Part shown: in pieces, positions 47,301 through 58,566 of the stretch
Layout: the number at the start of each line of letters is the position of its first letter
Position numbering within the stretch: position 1 is the first letter of the stretch
NCBI GenBank assembly: GCA_028753945.1
Contig: JAPNXP010000001.1
Coordinates: forward strand, 868,001-932,000
Origin: Hexactinellida sp. DTS-2022
Taxonomy: Eukaryota; Porifera; Hexactinellida
Length of the DNA stretch: 64,000 nucleotides
Direction of reading: 5' to 3'
Position numbers and translations under genes: made by a program
Notes under the pieces: model-generated
Seen by the model: only the letters and a program-made list of their open reading frames with translations
What the model was told of the DNA's origin: nothing
The model's database searches: none

Positions 47301-50095
47301 GAAGAGGCAGTTATAAACGTGACAGTGCAGAGCGGGCCTACAGTCATAATCAATGGGAGCATACCACAAACTGGAGGTTCCACAACTGGAGTACAGGTGT
47401 GCATCAGATTGCCATCAACCACAGAGTGTGTCAGTATCATAGTAGTTAACACCACTGGCACCAGCTTCAATACCACTATAGAAGACTTGGATCCCAACCA
47501 AACGTACGAGGTTATCGTGATTGTAACTGGTCCGGGAGGAAACACTACGACTGGCCCTGTTACGATTACCACACAACCTGAACGTAAGCTTTGATATTTT
47601 ATTATTGTTAATATTTCTATACTATTTTATATACACACCAAATTATATATTCCTATTTATAGTACCTAGTGGCACTGTACAGAATATTCAGACCTCATCC
47701 GATACCACAGTGTTCGGAATTAATTGGACACAACCAGTCGCGATTAATGACGTTACAGTTACATACTATGTTACGATAAGTACTGGAGGAGTCATACTTA
47801 ACATAACACAGACTTCAAATGAGTCTATTGTATTTACTGGACTAAATCCCAACACGGAATATGAAGTAGTAGTTACTCCGTCCAATTCAGTGGGGAATGG
47901 GACTGGCACTACAGTCATTGTGAGAACACAGCAAGGTAATTAGAATGTCAAATCTAGAGTGATGTATTAATTTGATTCTAAGTACATTGTTGTATTTTAT
48001 TCTATTAATTAATCTCCAGAACAACCAGAACCTCTTCAAATTGTGTCAGTTCTCACCAACAGTGTTCAAATTATGCTCACTCCCGTCGCTACCACTAACA
48101 CCACTATACAAATCAAACATTATGAAGTTTGTGTACAGCAAAGTAGCAGTGGCACATGTGATCGCACACTGAATATTACACCCACTGAAAACTTCACTTT
48201 TACTATACAAAATTTGAATGCAAACACTTTGTACACAATTATGGTATTTGCCATCACTATTAATGATGAGAGAGGTCCTCCATCAGACGTAGTAACATTT
48301 GAGACATTCCCATTAGGTAGGGTTTATAGCTAGAATAGTATTACAATTACTTTATACACAATATATACACATATTTTCTTCGTACTAGTGCCAACAGAAG
48401 GAGTAACCAACCTAGATGTTGTAATCAACAATCTATTTAGTCTGGAAGTAAGCTGGAACTTCAATGCTACTTCTCAAGAACATGAACCATCCCACTTCTT
48501 CGTGTGTCTGGCCCTAGAGTCAGGAGGAAATTGTACAATTACAAGAAATGTTACAGCTGATATCAATTCTGTTGTTATACCTGAGGTAGAAGAAGAAACG
48601 ATGTATTACATCACGGTGTACCCGTGGAATGTAAATGGAGCCGGGCCTACTGCTGTAACAAATTTTACTGTACCTGAAAAATGTAAGTTAATTAAATAAA
48701 TAAATTAAAAATTTACCAGAATATCCTATTAATTTAGCTGGACCAGCTGTCACAATTACAGCAACAGCTCTGTCTCCATATGAAATCTACTCCGAATGGG
48801 AGTTCCATGTCATACTCTTGAACACATCATCTTTCACCATATGTATTTCAATCAAAGGAAGCTCTGTCTGTACCCAAACTCGCTATGGACAACCCGTTAG
48901 TAGTGGAGAGTTAATTTTCTCAGGACTGACCCCGAATACGAGTTACACTATACATATCGTCGAGCTAATTTCTAGGACTAGTGATGCAATCACAGAGGCC
49001 CGGACTCCGATAAATGGTGAGTTATTAAGTACATGCATCATTAAGAATATAATTAGTAATTCTATACTTATGAAATTCTGTAGGTATCTCGGACTCTCCA
49101 CTAAATGTCCTGGTAACTACAATATCATCGACAGTACTACGCGTCACGTGGGTACCGTCTAGCCAGACCAAGTTCGGTAACCTAACTTCGTGGGAGATAT
49201 GCTACACAGCGGAGAGGTTCAACGAGACCAGTGGGTGTACGTCAAGCCAGAAAGACCAATTATACAAATCTATCATAAAGCTTGAGGAGCATGAGACCTA
49301 CTCCATCACGGTAAGAGCTGTCTACACAAACGGAAACGGCACTGCGTTCTCTGTTCCAGTCACGGGAAAGACAGAACAAGATGGTGAGCCATTCTAAATA
49401 ATCTTATTAATTAAGAAGAAATGGTTGGTGCATGGTATAATTGTTATGAAATTCTTCTAATCTTAGTTCCAAGCAGAACAATCTCAGGTTTGGTTGGAGT
49501 AACAGAAGTTGGAGAGTCAAAGTTCATATGGCTAGCTCCCCCTATCAAGGACCAGAACGGAATCATTGTGTACTATTTGGTTGTATTCGAGTATGAGGAC
49601 GATGACGGGTTCAAAAACATTTCCATCCGCGAAGACCCAATAATGAGGGAGACCAACATCCCCTATTTAGTCACTGTCCCTTATAATATCAGTGTGACCC
49701 CCTATACCATAGGAGCAGGTCCTCCTTATAAAATAATTGGGGCGGTGCAGGAACCAGTAGCAGGTGTGTTGAGTATAAAACAAATTTTTAAAATTTAATA
49801 TATACTTACTTACTTACAACTTAACTACAAGTTTTATAAAGGTTCATAAAAGTCAATAAACCATAAAATGCTTATATGATTTACAAAATAATGAAAATAT
49901 TTACTTGTAACTTGACAACTCCAAGTCTTTAATAACTATATTTTAGGTGAGGCTCTATGTCCAGACTGGAGAATATCTGTCACAATTCTATGTGTCGTGC
50001 TTGCCGTTCTGATTGTAATGGCAATAGCTATGTGCAGCATTATTTTGATACTCATCGTGAGTAAGAATAGAACTTCAACCTATTCAGCAGTCTAA
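29364..50095 (+). CDS. Giant VWA-FN3 repeat single-pass membrane receptor (32 exons)
   Basis: Joined exons give 9237 nt, about 3078 aa plus stop, with frame kept throughout. Exon 1 (29364-29437) encodes signal peptide MKISNLVAILLLIIASYLH. Exon 2 (30189-30757) encodes a VWA domain with MIDAS motif DASDS, able to bind a metal-dependent ligand. Exons 3-31 each encode exactly one fibronectin type III domain (29 in all). Exon 32 (49947-50095) encodes a transmembrane helix (VTILCVVLAVLIVMAIAMCSIILILIV as the core, split here only for description) and a 10-residue tail ending YSAV. Every intron is phase 1, so any FN3 exon can be added or lost without frame change. The ectodomain has many N-X-S/T glycosylation sites. 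There is no intracellular kinase or phosphatase domain. A role in adhesion or recognition at the cell surface is inferred; I do not recognise a named orthologue. Confidence 0.85.
30917..35105 (+). other. Unique FN3 exons 3-13 of the receptor
   Basis: Eleven diverged FN3 exons: 30917-31198, 31261-31545, 31801-32088, 32142-32435, 32526-32822, 32903-33202, 33282-33563, 33661-33951, 34093-34389, 34460-34747 and 34818-35105. Each length is divisible by three, 94-100 codons. Each shows FN3 landmarks: a proline-rich start, a Trp or equivalent in strand B (ITW, VTW), and the L.P.T.Y motif before strand F. They are clearly different from each other, so they are older than the paired array that follows. 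Confidence 0.85.
36181..36320. mobile_element. hAT-type MITE, 140 bp
   Basis: Ends CAGACGTCCCCAACCTG and the inverse of CAGTGTTTCCCAGCC are of hAT type. An exact 8-bp duplication CTCTAATT flanks it (36173-36180 and 36321-36328). It lies in the intron between FN3 pairs 1 and 2. Confidence 0.9.
37539..38143. mobile_element. MITE family 1 copy with nested insertion
   Basis: Ends AGGACTGAAACGAATAT and ATATTCGTTTCAGCCCT match the solo copy at 26703. A second element (37562-37829) is inserted just inside its left end. Confidence 0.85.
37562..37829. mobile_element. Nested MITE family 2 with poly-G/poly-C tracts
   Basis: Ends CAGGGTTTCATACAGAAG and the inverse of CAAGGTGTAATACATAG define an imperfect inverted repeat. 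A 5-bp direct repeat CCGAA flanks it (37557-37561 and 37830-37834). The inside carries G runs and C runs of 10 or more bases that can pair with each other. No coding frame. Confidence 0.8.
39489..40130. mobile_element. MITE family 1 copy interrupted by a hAT MITE
   Basis: Same ends as the copies at 26703, 37539 and 42745. It lacks the poly-G nested element. Instead it carries a separate hAT-type insertion at 39637-39935. Confidence 0.85.
39637..39935. mobile_element. hAT-type MITE, about 299 bp, nested
   Basis: Ends CACTGCCGGATTTACC and GGTAAATCCGGCCCTG are inverted. An 8-bp duplication is present with one mismatch, CCTGTGTA on the left and CTTGTGTA on the right. Copies of the host MITE without the insertion at this site (37539, 42745) show the empty target. 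Confidence 0.88.
40233..41512 (+). mobile_element. Helitron-like non-autonomous element, about 1.28 kb
   Basis: It starts TCTGTATATTAAAAGCGG and ends with several GC-rich hairpins (GGTCGCGAAGCGACC, GTCGCGAAGCGAC) before AAGGGCTCG. The paralogous introns at about 38250 and 45460 preserve the empty site. Comparing them shows clean insertion between host A and T with no target duplication, as expected for rolling-circle Helitrons. The 3' end is not the canonical CTRR. There is no coding frame. A perfect hairpin lies inside at 40959-41063. Confidence 0.72.
40959..41063. repeat. Perfect-centred 105-bp inverted repeat
   Basis: Two arms of about 52 bp pair around GACCGCGAAGCGGTC, centred on 41011, with only a few mismatches. 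It could extrude as a cruciform. It lies inside the Helitron-like element and may be an older nested palindrome. Confidence 0.85.
42745..43382. mobile_element. MITE family 1 copy with the same nested insertion as the copy at 37539
   Basis: Ends match the family. The nested poly-G element (42768-43070) sits at exactly the same internal site as in the 37539 copy, so the nested pair was duplicated as a block. Confidence 0.85.
42768..43070. mobile_element. Nested MITE family 2, second copy
   Basis: Ends CAGGGTTTGATACAGAAG and the inverse of CAGGGTGTAATACAGAG are clear. It is flanked by CCGAA (42763-42767 and 43071-43075). It has G and C homopolymer runs like the copy at 37562. Confidence 0.85.
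43583..44796 (-). mobile_element. Helitron-like element with internal minisatellite, about 1.2 kb
   Basis: In minus orientation the element opens with TCTCGATTGTTG and a TG microsatellite. It continues through about seven tandem units and ends with GC hairpins and GAAGGGCTCG followed by host T. This structure, with tandem repeats in the core and terminal hairpins, resembles non-autonomous Helitron/Helentron elements. No coding capacity. Confidence 0.65.
43700..44690. repeat. Seven-unit minisatellite, period about 142 bp
   Basis: The recurring segment GGTTGATTTTGAATTTTCAT starts at 43841, 43988, 44130, 44272, 44413 and 44556, with a weaker first unit near 43702. Each unit also holds AACAACAACAA and GTTTACCTATAATACC. 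Units are about 90 per cent alike by eye. Confidence 0.9.
44807..45367 (-). mobile_element. Helitron-like element, short copy
   Basis: In minus orientation it begins TCTATATTAAAAGCGCAATT and shares the GTCCAGAATTAATTGGAAAG region with the copy at 40233. It ends in the same hairpins and GAAGGGCTCG. It lies about 10 bp from the neighbouring element at 43583-44796. Confidence 0.75.
46737..46838. mobile_element. Pogo-like MITE, 102 bp
   Basis: Ends CAGTCAACTCCGCTTAATAG and its near-exact inverse (about 27 bp) have the CAGT termini of pogo/Tigger elements. A TA lies on the right flank; the left flank now reads CA. It lies in the intron before FN3 pair 6. Confidence 0.85.
47663..50095 (+). other. 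Distal FN3 exons and transmembrane exon of the receptor
   Basis: Exons 47663-47935, 48020-48316, 48389-48682, 48738-49016, 49084-49383 and 49467-49763 each encode one diverged FN3 domain. Exon 49947-50095 encodes the membrane helix and a tail of about ten residues with TAA at 50093-50095. All junctions are GT-AG, phase 1. A GTGAGT inside the last exon after the helix could be an alternative donor, which would give a different cytoplasmic tail. Confidence 0.82.
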
Positions 50096-50321
50096 CATGA
50101 ATCAACCCTTATTCAAAATGAAATCAAGCATGTACATTGTTTATTTTAATCCAATAATATTCCCATTAACTTCTATCTATTTTCATATTCTAGACCTGTG
50201 TATTTGATTCTTAATTAGACTATTTCTCAGCTCTTGTTTTCAGGCTTTATATATTATTTGTGTTTCATTAATTCAATTAAACTATACAAGTATAACTTGG
50301 TTTTCAAGGATCGACTCCTAT

Positions 50322-50478
50322 CAGGGCCGGCGGAAGCTCGTGAGAGGTGGGGCGGCCTTGTATTATGACAGAACAAGTGGGGCGGCCCAGGGCTAGGCCC
50401 CACTTTCTGGCCTTGTATTATGACAGAAAAAGTGGGGCGGCCCAGGCCGCCCCAGCCGCCCCTCTTCCGCCGGCCCTG
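50322..50478. mobile_element. hAT-type MITE, 157 bp, GC-rich
   Basis: Ends CAGGGCCGGCGGAAG and CTTCCGCCGGCCCTG are perfect inverses. An exact 8-bp duplication ACTCCTAT flanks it (50314-50321 and 50479-50486). An internal GTGGGGCGGCC segment is duplicated. Confidence 0.95.
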
Positions 50479-50949
50479 ACTCCTATGGACTAGTTCTAAA
50501 TATATACGCGATATAAGTAGACTCATTGTAGATAGAGAATGCTCTAAGTAAATATAAACAGGAAATACGTAGCTCACTTAAATTATACAGGGATTAATTT
50601 CATGAATGCAAATATTAAATGCAATACATATCTGGATACATTGTGGAGAAAAGTTATTGGGCAGAAAAGTTATTGGGCATGCTAAGTAATAATGATAAAA
50701 AAACAAAAAATTATGCTAATTTAACTAATAAATCAAATTTCTAGGTTCTACATTAAGTGCTCTCCCATGGGAGATTATGTTAAGCGAAGTAGGTGGTTCG
50801 GAGCTAATTAGAACAACACTGCACATTGATCAACAAACGTAGGCATTAAACTGTGAGGGAGTTTGGGCAACATCTACGCTATTTTATATTTGCTAGTAAA
50901 TGTATTAATAAATACTTGAGTATTCTATCGTACAGATTGCAAGAAACTA

Positions 50950-51136
50950 CAATGGAACCCACAAACGGGGCCTGTGGAAACGGGGATCCTCTGAAAATTC
51001 AAAATAGGGTAAAAAAAATGCAACAAATTCCTAGTCCCACATAAATGAACCTCCACAAACGGGGAATCGGCAGAAATGGGGAATCGGGGTGGCTAAACCT
51101 TGCGTCCCTGGCACCCCGTTTCTGCAGGTTCTACTG
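50950..51136. mobile_element. Pogo-like MITE, 187 bp
   Basis: Ends CAATGGAACCCACAAACGGGG and the inverse of CAGTAGAACCTGCAGAAACG are related and lie between TA dinucleotides. The inside repeats ACGGGGAATCGG-like segments. No coding frame. Confidence 0.7.
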
Positions 51137-51445
51137 TAGTTGCACATTCGCGATGTCCGCCAAAGAGTTGGACGGTTAAGAGTATGCAACACTGTTTATA
51201 CTGTTATTGTATTAATTAGTTGTCAACCTGAAGAGAGTACAATGCGGTCAATACCCATGATTGAAGTTGATAAAAATACAGGATAAATATTTTTTGTTCT
51301 GTTAATGTTGATTTATTTATTAATTAAGAACTGAGAAGGTTGTTTCGATCTTTAATTTGACATAACTAAGATAATCCTAACAATTATACACAAATCACGC
51401 AATAATAACTATTAAGTACAGGTAACACAAGCCTAAGCAGGGAGC

Positions 51446-52633
<1,188 letters not shown>

Positions 52634-52676
52634 CTAACGAAGATTCTGAGATAATAAAACCACGCAGATCTCTGAC

Positions 52677-52685
52677 TTTATATAA
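52677..52685 (-). promoter_or_regulatory. TATA-like box of actin gene 1
   Basis: On the minus strand the sequence reads TATATAAAG, about 100 bp before the ATG. The homologous site is kept upstream of the actin pseudogene (57339-57347). Confidence 0.6.
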
Positions 52686-52762
52686 TAAAGCTGAGAACTC
52701 AATCATCAATAAAATGCCTATATATGGAGAAAACGAGAAACATAGATTGAGATAAATTATCT

Positions 52763-52772
52763 CCTTATATGG
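52763..52772 (-). promoter_or_regulatory. CArG box (SRF site) of actin gene 1
   Basis: CCATATAAGG on the minus strand is a perfect CC(A/T)6GG element, the binding site of serum response factor. SRF controls actin genes across animals. It lies about 80-90 bp upstream of the TATA-like box. A second near-match (CCATATATAGG, one base too long) lies between them near 52720. Confidence 0.65.
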
Positions 52773-53421
52773 AAATAATTTGGGAGATTTAAAATCTGAT
52801 CTACCAAAATTGTATAGTTTGCAATTTTTGGATGATGAAAAGATCAATTACATGCAAGATCTTACTGTGTTCATAATTGATAGTTCGGGGTTCAAATTGC
52901 ATTGAGTGAATGAATCGAGTTACATCGTGCTAGATAGCTCCTCCTGCCAGATGACCCAAGACGTAGAATCATGATCAAAAAGAATAAATGACTTGGTCGC
53001 TAAGCATCTTGCTTTATTTATCTATATATCGTTTTAACAAGTTCGAAATGTTATACTCGTCCATAAATAGGTCAGCAAATATGATTTCAATTAAACAATT
53101 GGTGCTGAGTTAATAACTTTAAGGCAAAGTAAGAATTTGGAAAGTATGATGTTGTTATTAAGATGTAGCTATCCTAGTCTAAACTTACATAACAATAATA
53201 ATATTACTCTATAAGTTACCTCTATTCTGTACCAGCAGTAGCACTTATACTATACCACGCTATTTTTTTCTGGCTTCCAGGGGCAAGGCCCTGGACCCGA
53301 CTGAAGGGCTTATAGCGCCCCAGACCCCCAGCTGGTGATGGAATTATTTTTTATAACGTGGATCCACAAACTTTCCCTCCCAAGAAAAAATTCTCTATGA
53401 AACCCTGACATTATAACAAAT

Positions 53422-53471
53422 TGCAATTGTATTACAGTGAACTTTCGAAAGTTCACTGTAATACAATTGCA
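53422..53471. repeat. Perfect 50-bp palindrome
   Basis: Two 25-bp arms are exact inverses around TTCGAA, containing ATTACAGTGAAC. It looks like two pogo- or mariner-type element ends joined head to head. Confidence 0.92.
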
Positions 53472-53477
53472 TTATTT

Positions 53478-53551
53478 GATTATTTCGCTATATCCGACTT
53501 CATTATAACGAAAGCTTTCGTTATAATGAAGTCGGATATAGCGAAATAATC
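53478..53551. repeat. Perfect 74-bp palindrome
   Basis: Two 37-bp arms are exact inverses around AAGCTT, containing GCTATATCCGACTTC and ATTATAACGAAAG. It starts 6 bp after the preceding palindrome. Related sequence (TATAACGAAGG, TTCGTTATAACGAGAG) continues to about 53690. Confidence 0.92.
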
Positions 53552-53720
53552 ACATATAACGAAATGGAGGTTTTCCCCCCAGAATACAAATTGCATTAAA
53601 TATTAATAACGATTATAACGGATATCCGGATATAACGAAGGATTTACAGGTCCCAAGCACTTCGTTATAACGAGAGTTTAATATCAATTACGTTATTTAT
53701 TCAATTTTAGTTATTATTAA

Positions 53721-54121
53721 TCTATAATATAAAATCTCGATGTGATGGGGGAATAGAAACCGCATTTAAAATTGAGTTAGAGACTAACTTCCAAATGTTA
53801 TAATAGGTAAACAAATGTGCTAATAAGTAAACAACTATGCTGATTACGAATTTGCGCTTTTATAAATGTATAATATGAATATTTTTTGTTGTTGTTTACA
53901 CAAATAGGAGGTAAAAAATTAATGAAAATTCAAAATCAGCCTACAAGTTAACTTTCAACGGGTATTATAGGTGAACAAATTGAAACTAGTATGCAAATGG
54001 TAGAATGGGTTGTATTCCCTGGTGGAAACTGGAAAGGGTGAGGAGTAAGACCGCATAGCAGCCGTTAACTTGAGGTGCTAAGCACCGATCCGTCGCAAAG
54101 CGAGCGAGACCGAAGGGCTCG
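53721..54121 (+). mobile_element. Helitron-like element, about 400 bp
   Basis: It begins TCTATAATATAAAATCTCG after A. It contains one unit related to the minisatellite at 43700-44690 and ends with degraded GC hairpins and GAAGGGCTCG before T. The rest of 52577-54965 shows only the palindromes above and no gene. Confidence 0.65.
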
Positions 54122-55261
54122 TTATTAATTAAAACCGATTATATTTTGAAATTTTTACAATTCGAACATAAAAAGGTTTAAACTTCTATTTGAATATCGA
54201 AATTCTATTTACATATTATCCCCGTACTTACAATATAAAATTATTAATTACTATTCAAGGTTTGGTGGGAGCAAAATTGGGCTACGGCCTGTGCCACAAG
54301 TGCCGCATCCTTCACTCCTGATTGCAACACCTGCAGTTATTACACTTGTAAATATTTGACCAAAGGTCTCGATATTACATTCGTTACCCAAATATACCGA
54401 GCGCGCGACAAACAAAAACCGTCCATGAGAAGCACACTCCCATCCCGTCTGTGAGTGCGAGTGCTTTTTATTTATAAAATACAAACATACAAATTAATAG
54501 GTGCGATGCTTCGTTATTATTTCCTTTCAAAAACAAAATCAGTTCTTGTTAATTCATAAATAGAAAGGACAACCTTAGGAGAATAGAATTTCTAAATTTT
54601 AAATATTGGAATTCGAAATATAAAAATTTCACTGGACCAGTAAATAGATTTTTATATAATTGAGGATCAAAGACGAAATTGAGAAATCGGGCTTCGAGGT
54701 GTCCAAATTTGAAACCTCTATCACCAATGGCCTAGTCAGACCTCTCTATACGGCCGGACGTAAATCCGAAAGAACGATTTTAGAATTGTGCATCTTATAG
54801 TATAAACTATATAGGACCCGACTAAAGAGTTATTACTAGAAAAGCACAGTAAATCTTGATATCCCTAATTTAAAACAATTACATCAAATTATGAGAGTAT
54901 CAAAGTAAATTTGAAATGTGCTCAGTCGAATACCGCACCAACTTCAAACTCAAAAGATTAGAAAATTAGAAGCATTTCTTGTGGACAATGTATGGGCCAA
55001 ACTCGTCGTATTCCTCTTTCGAGATACACATCTGATGGAAGGTGGTCTTGGAAGCTAGAATCGCTCCACCGATCCACACGGAGTACTTCCTTTCGGGAGG
55101 TGCGATAATCTTGATCTTCATGGTGGGAGGAGCGAGGGAGGTGATCTCCTTTTGCATTCGGTCGGCGATACCCGGGTACATTGTGCTGCCTCCAGAGAGG
55201 ACAGTGTTAGCGTAGAGGTACTTGCGGATATCGACGTCACACTTCATGATCGAGTTATAAC

Positions 55262-55911
55262 CAGGGCCGGATTAACCCATGGGCAACCGGGGCAACTGCC
55301 CCGGGGCCTCCACCACCAAAGGCCTCCACCACCAAAGTAAAATATTTTAGATTATTTACTTTAAAATATAGAATGTTCGTTTACTAAGGTCACTATCATT
55401 TTATTGTGTGCTTTGTTTTCCCGAAAATTATAATCAAATAATTGATCCTCTGTCTCTGGAAACATTACTGGTACAATTTCATAATTGACAAAAATGTGAG
55501 CTCTACATTTCCTAACATTCTGACCATTTTGAGCATATGCCTGGTGCTAATGATCACTAACTGTAGCGGAGAAAGGTCATTCTCCAAATTGAAATTGGTT
55601 TGCAGCTCCTTTGCCGCCTTCAATGTTGCAAACAAGGTTGAACTCACTTACACTTATGTCAATTGAGCACGATGATGCGAGACATTGATTTCTCAAGTTT
55701 GATTACTGATTTTGTTATTATGAAAGCAAAAAAGTCATTTTCTAGAAACTATTAGTTTTTACTTACTTACCTCGATTTATATTCCATAAAAACTTCGTGT
55801 GTCTGGAATAATTGTACTTCATTTTTTCACTGAACAATTGTAGTGGAAGGAGTTAGAGGCCTATACAACACTGGTTGCCCCAGGGCCTCCACCTCAGTTA
55901 ATCCGGCCCTG
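55262..55911 (+). mobile_element. hAT element remnant, 650 bp, with transposase C-terminal fragment
   Basis: Ends CAGGGCCGGATTAACC and GGTTAATCCGGCCCTG (as read across the ends) are inverted. The 8-bp duplication is GTTATAAC (55254-55261 and 55912-55919). At about 55442-55666 a plus-strand frame encodes NCSGERSFSKLKLV, the hallmark of the hAT C-terminal dimerisation domain. The rest of the transposase is deleted. Confidence 0.93.
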
Positions 55912-55919
55912 GTTATAAC

Positions 55920-56394
55920 TAGGGCATTAGGATCTAACGATCAAAGATCGCGCGATCACGATCGCGATCCTTTTTTGACGATCGAAGCAGGATCGTCGAT
56001 CGTATTTTACAGAACGATCGAAATGGAGATCGCGATCATTTTTTTGCATAAATTTTCGATCCTACATTCCGATCTTTTAGAAAAGGTTGCCCAATTAAAA
56101 TCATCCACCAAACTACCTAATTTGTTTAACACTTATGTATTTAATTTGAATACGATTATTAATATAATTTATCCATAAAACAGGCCCGTAACAATAAAAT
56201 ATTTTCAGGTTGTTGAAAATCTAACTCCACTGTTTCTAAAAGTTTGTCAAGTTGAAACCTGAGCATCCTGAATAGTTACTACGGCAAATAAGAAATGATC
56301 GAAAAAATGATCGGGATCGGATCGGCGATCATTTGTAAAAATGTGATCGGGATCGAGATCGCGATCAATTTTTTGGCGATCGACTAATGCCCTA
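55920..56394. mobile_element. Second hAT-type element, GATCG-rich, 475 bp
   Basis: Ends TAGGGCATTAG and CTAATGCCCTA are perfect inverses. It is flanked by GTTATAAC on both sides (55912-55919 and 56395-56402), the same octamer used by its neighbour. The subterminal regions are packed with GATCG and GCGATC motifs. No supported frame. Confidence 0.92.
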
Positions 56395-56502
56395 GTTATA
56401 ACACATATTATGGATGCCTGCAGCTTCCATCCCAAGGAAAGAAGGCTGAAAGAGAGCCTCGGGACAGCGGAAGCGCTCGTTACCGATGGTAATCACCTGT
56501 CA

Positions 56503-57255
<753 letters not shown>

Positions 57256-57338
57256 TTATGAAAAGAGTAGGTTTAGCGAAGAAGAAAGTGCGAATTTCCT
57301 AACTTAGTTTCTGAGATTATAAAATAACAAATTTCTCA

Positions 57339-57347
57339 CTTTATATA
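57339..57347 (-). promoter_or_regulatory. Relic TATA-like box of the actin pseudogene
   Basis: TATATAAAG on the minus strand, in a region aligned with the gene 1 promoter. Confidence 0.5.
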
Positions 57348-57425
57348 ATGGGCTGTAAACTGAATCATCAAGTAAAATGCCAATATATGGAGACAACAAG
57401 AAAACATCCACTGAGATACTTATCT

Positions 57426-57435
57426 CCTTATATGG
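57426..57435 (-). promoter_or_regulatory. Relic CArG box of the actin pseudogene
   Basis: The CCATATAAGG element is unchanged from actin gene 1, with similar spacing to the TATA-like box. Confidence 0.55.
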
Positions 57436-57630
57436 AATTAATTTAGTAGATTTTTTAATTAATCTACCAAAATTGCAATGTCTGCAATTTTTGGATGATG
57501 GAAAGCGGAAGAATATGTAAGATCTTACTGTGAACATAACTATAACTGATAGATCGGGGTTCAAACTGAACTAGGTGAGTGAATCGAGTGCGAGTTCCAT
57601 TCGTTGCTAAATATTATCTATTCTTACATA

Positions 57631-57755
57631 CAGGGCCGGATTATCCAATAGGCACAGTAGGCACTGTGCCTAGGGCCTACGAAAAATTTGGGGCCTAATT
57701 GCTGCCTGGTATCCTCAAAGTGCCTAGGGCCTACGAATACCTTAATTCGGCCCTG
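57631..57755. mobile_element. hAT-type MITE, 125 bp
   Basis: Ends CAGGGCCGGATTAT and TTAATTCGGCCCTG are inverted. An exact 8-bp duplication CTTACATA flanks it (57623-57630 and 57756-57763). Its ends match those of the element at 55262. The remaining spacer 57764-58566 has a GC-hairpin patch near 57830-57890 and no gene. Confidence 0.93.
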
Positions 57756-58566
57756 CTTACATAAATTTATAATAAAGTTCGAGATTCAGTAAATATGAAA
57801 GCCAATAAGCTTATTGCTTAATTAATACAAGCTGCTCGTCCGCGCTACGCGCGTTCTTACAACTTGCACTCGGGCCTGCGGCCCTCGCTTGTATTTCAAA
57901 ACACATGCCTTTTCAAATTAAATGTCCGTTGTATTTAATTATATACTCCAATAGACTTAAACTGAATCTAGGCTCCTATAAAAACTTTCGATTATGGACG
58001 AAAAATGACGAAAAAATTATATACCCCCTCCCTACATCACGCTTTTTGTCATTTTGTAATAAAAAGGACGGGTTGTAACACTTACCCCCTTGAGCATTAC
58101 TTAAATTCAAAAGCACAAATTGATTATATTACGGGAATCATATGGGAAATATTTAGGTGACCGCTAGTGACCCACGTAACAGTAATGCTATTGTTTCAGA
58201 GTAGTTCTGTGCCCCCCTAAGCTGTCTATATCCGTGGGCCCCAGCCATAGGTATATACGTATAAGGACAGAAAAAATAAATTGGGAAATAATCAGCGCCT
58301 GTACTGTTGAATATTTATGCTAGTTAGAACTGACAGTTTTCTAGATAATAACGCATGTCCGTGTATATATTAATAAACTAACTCCAAATATAAAATTAAT
58401 ATCACTAACAAACTGTACAACTCTGTGGACCCCTAACTTTGGGCTGTGGAGAAGTTATTGTATTGATTGGTAATAATCAAATAGACACAATGCTTTACTA
58501 AACTTTACACAACTCTTCAATAAAAACTAAACAGCTTAGCTATATTTCAACTAAGCCTACACAGTC

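Larger units (their letters stand above)
35158..47583 (+). repeat. Tandem array of six near-identical FN3 exon pairs
   Basis: The unit is FN3 exon A, a 77-bp intron and FN3 exon B. The pairs are 35158-35451/35529-35819, 36482-36775/36853-37143, 38429-38722/38800-39090, 41688-41981/42059-42349, 45637-45930/46008-46298 and 46919-47215/47293-47583. Encoded domains differ at only a few residues (for example GLTDYT or GLTDNT; TGGPTT or TGGSTT). The sixth A exon has one extra codon near its start. The short inner intron is also near-identical in all six, so the duplicated DNA block included it. Introns between pairs range from about 0.6 to 3.3 kb because of transposon load. Confidence 0.93.
50096..51445. 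other. Intergenic with two MITEs
   Basis: This spacer between the FN3 gene and the convergent actin gene holds a hAT-type MITE (50322-50478) and a pogo-like MITE (50950-51136). No gene is seen. Confidence 0.6.

Noticed and set aside
35494-47572. Minus-strand frames of 104-125 codons repeated across the FN3 array
   Set aside because: They are antisense to FN3 exon B and recur only because that exon is duplicated.
50254-50577. A 107-codon minus-strand frame
   Set aside because: Its central part is the hAT-type MITE at 50322-50478, and it has no family signature.
54251-54484. A 77-codon minus-strand frame in the spacer between actin copies
   Set aside because: No recognisable motif, no splice context and ordinary AT-rich surroundings.
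55442-55666. A functional hAT transposase gene
   Set aside because: Only the C-terminal dimerisation fragment is present. The catalytic core is missing, so it is kept as an element remnant.
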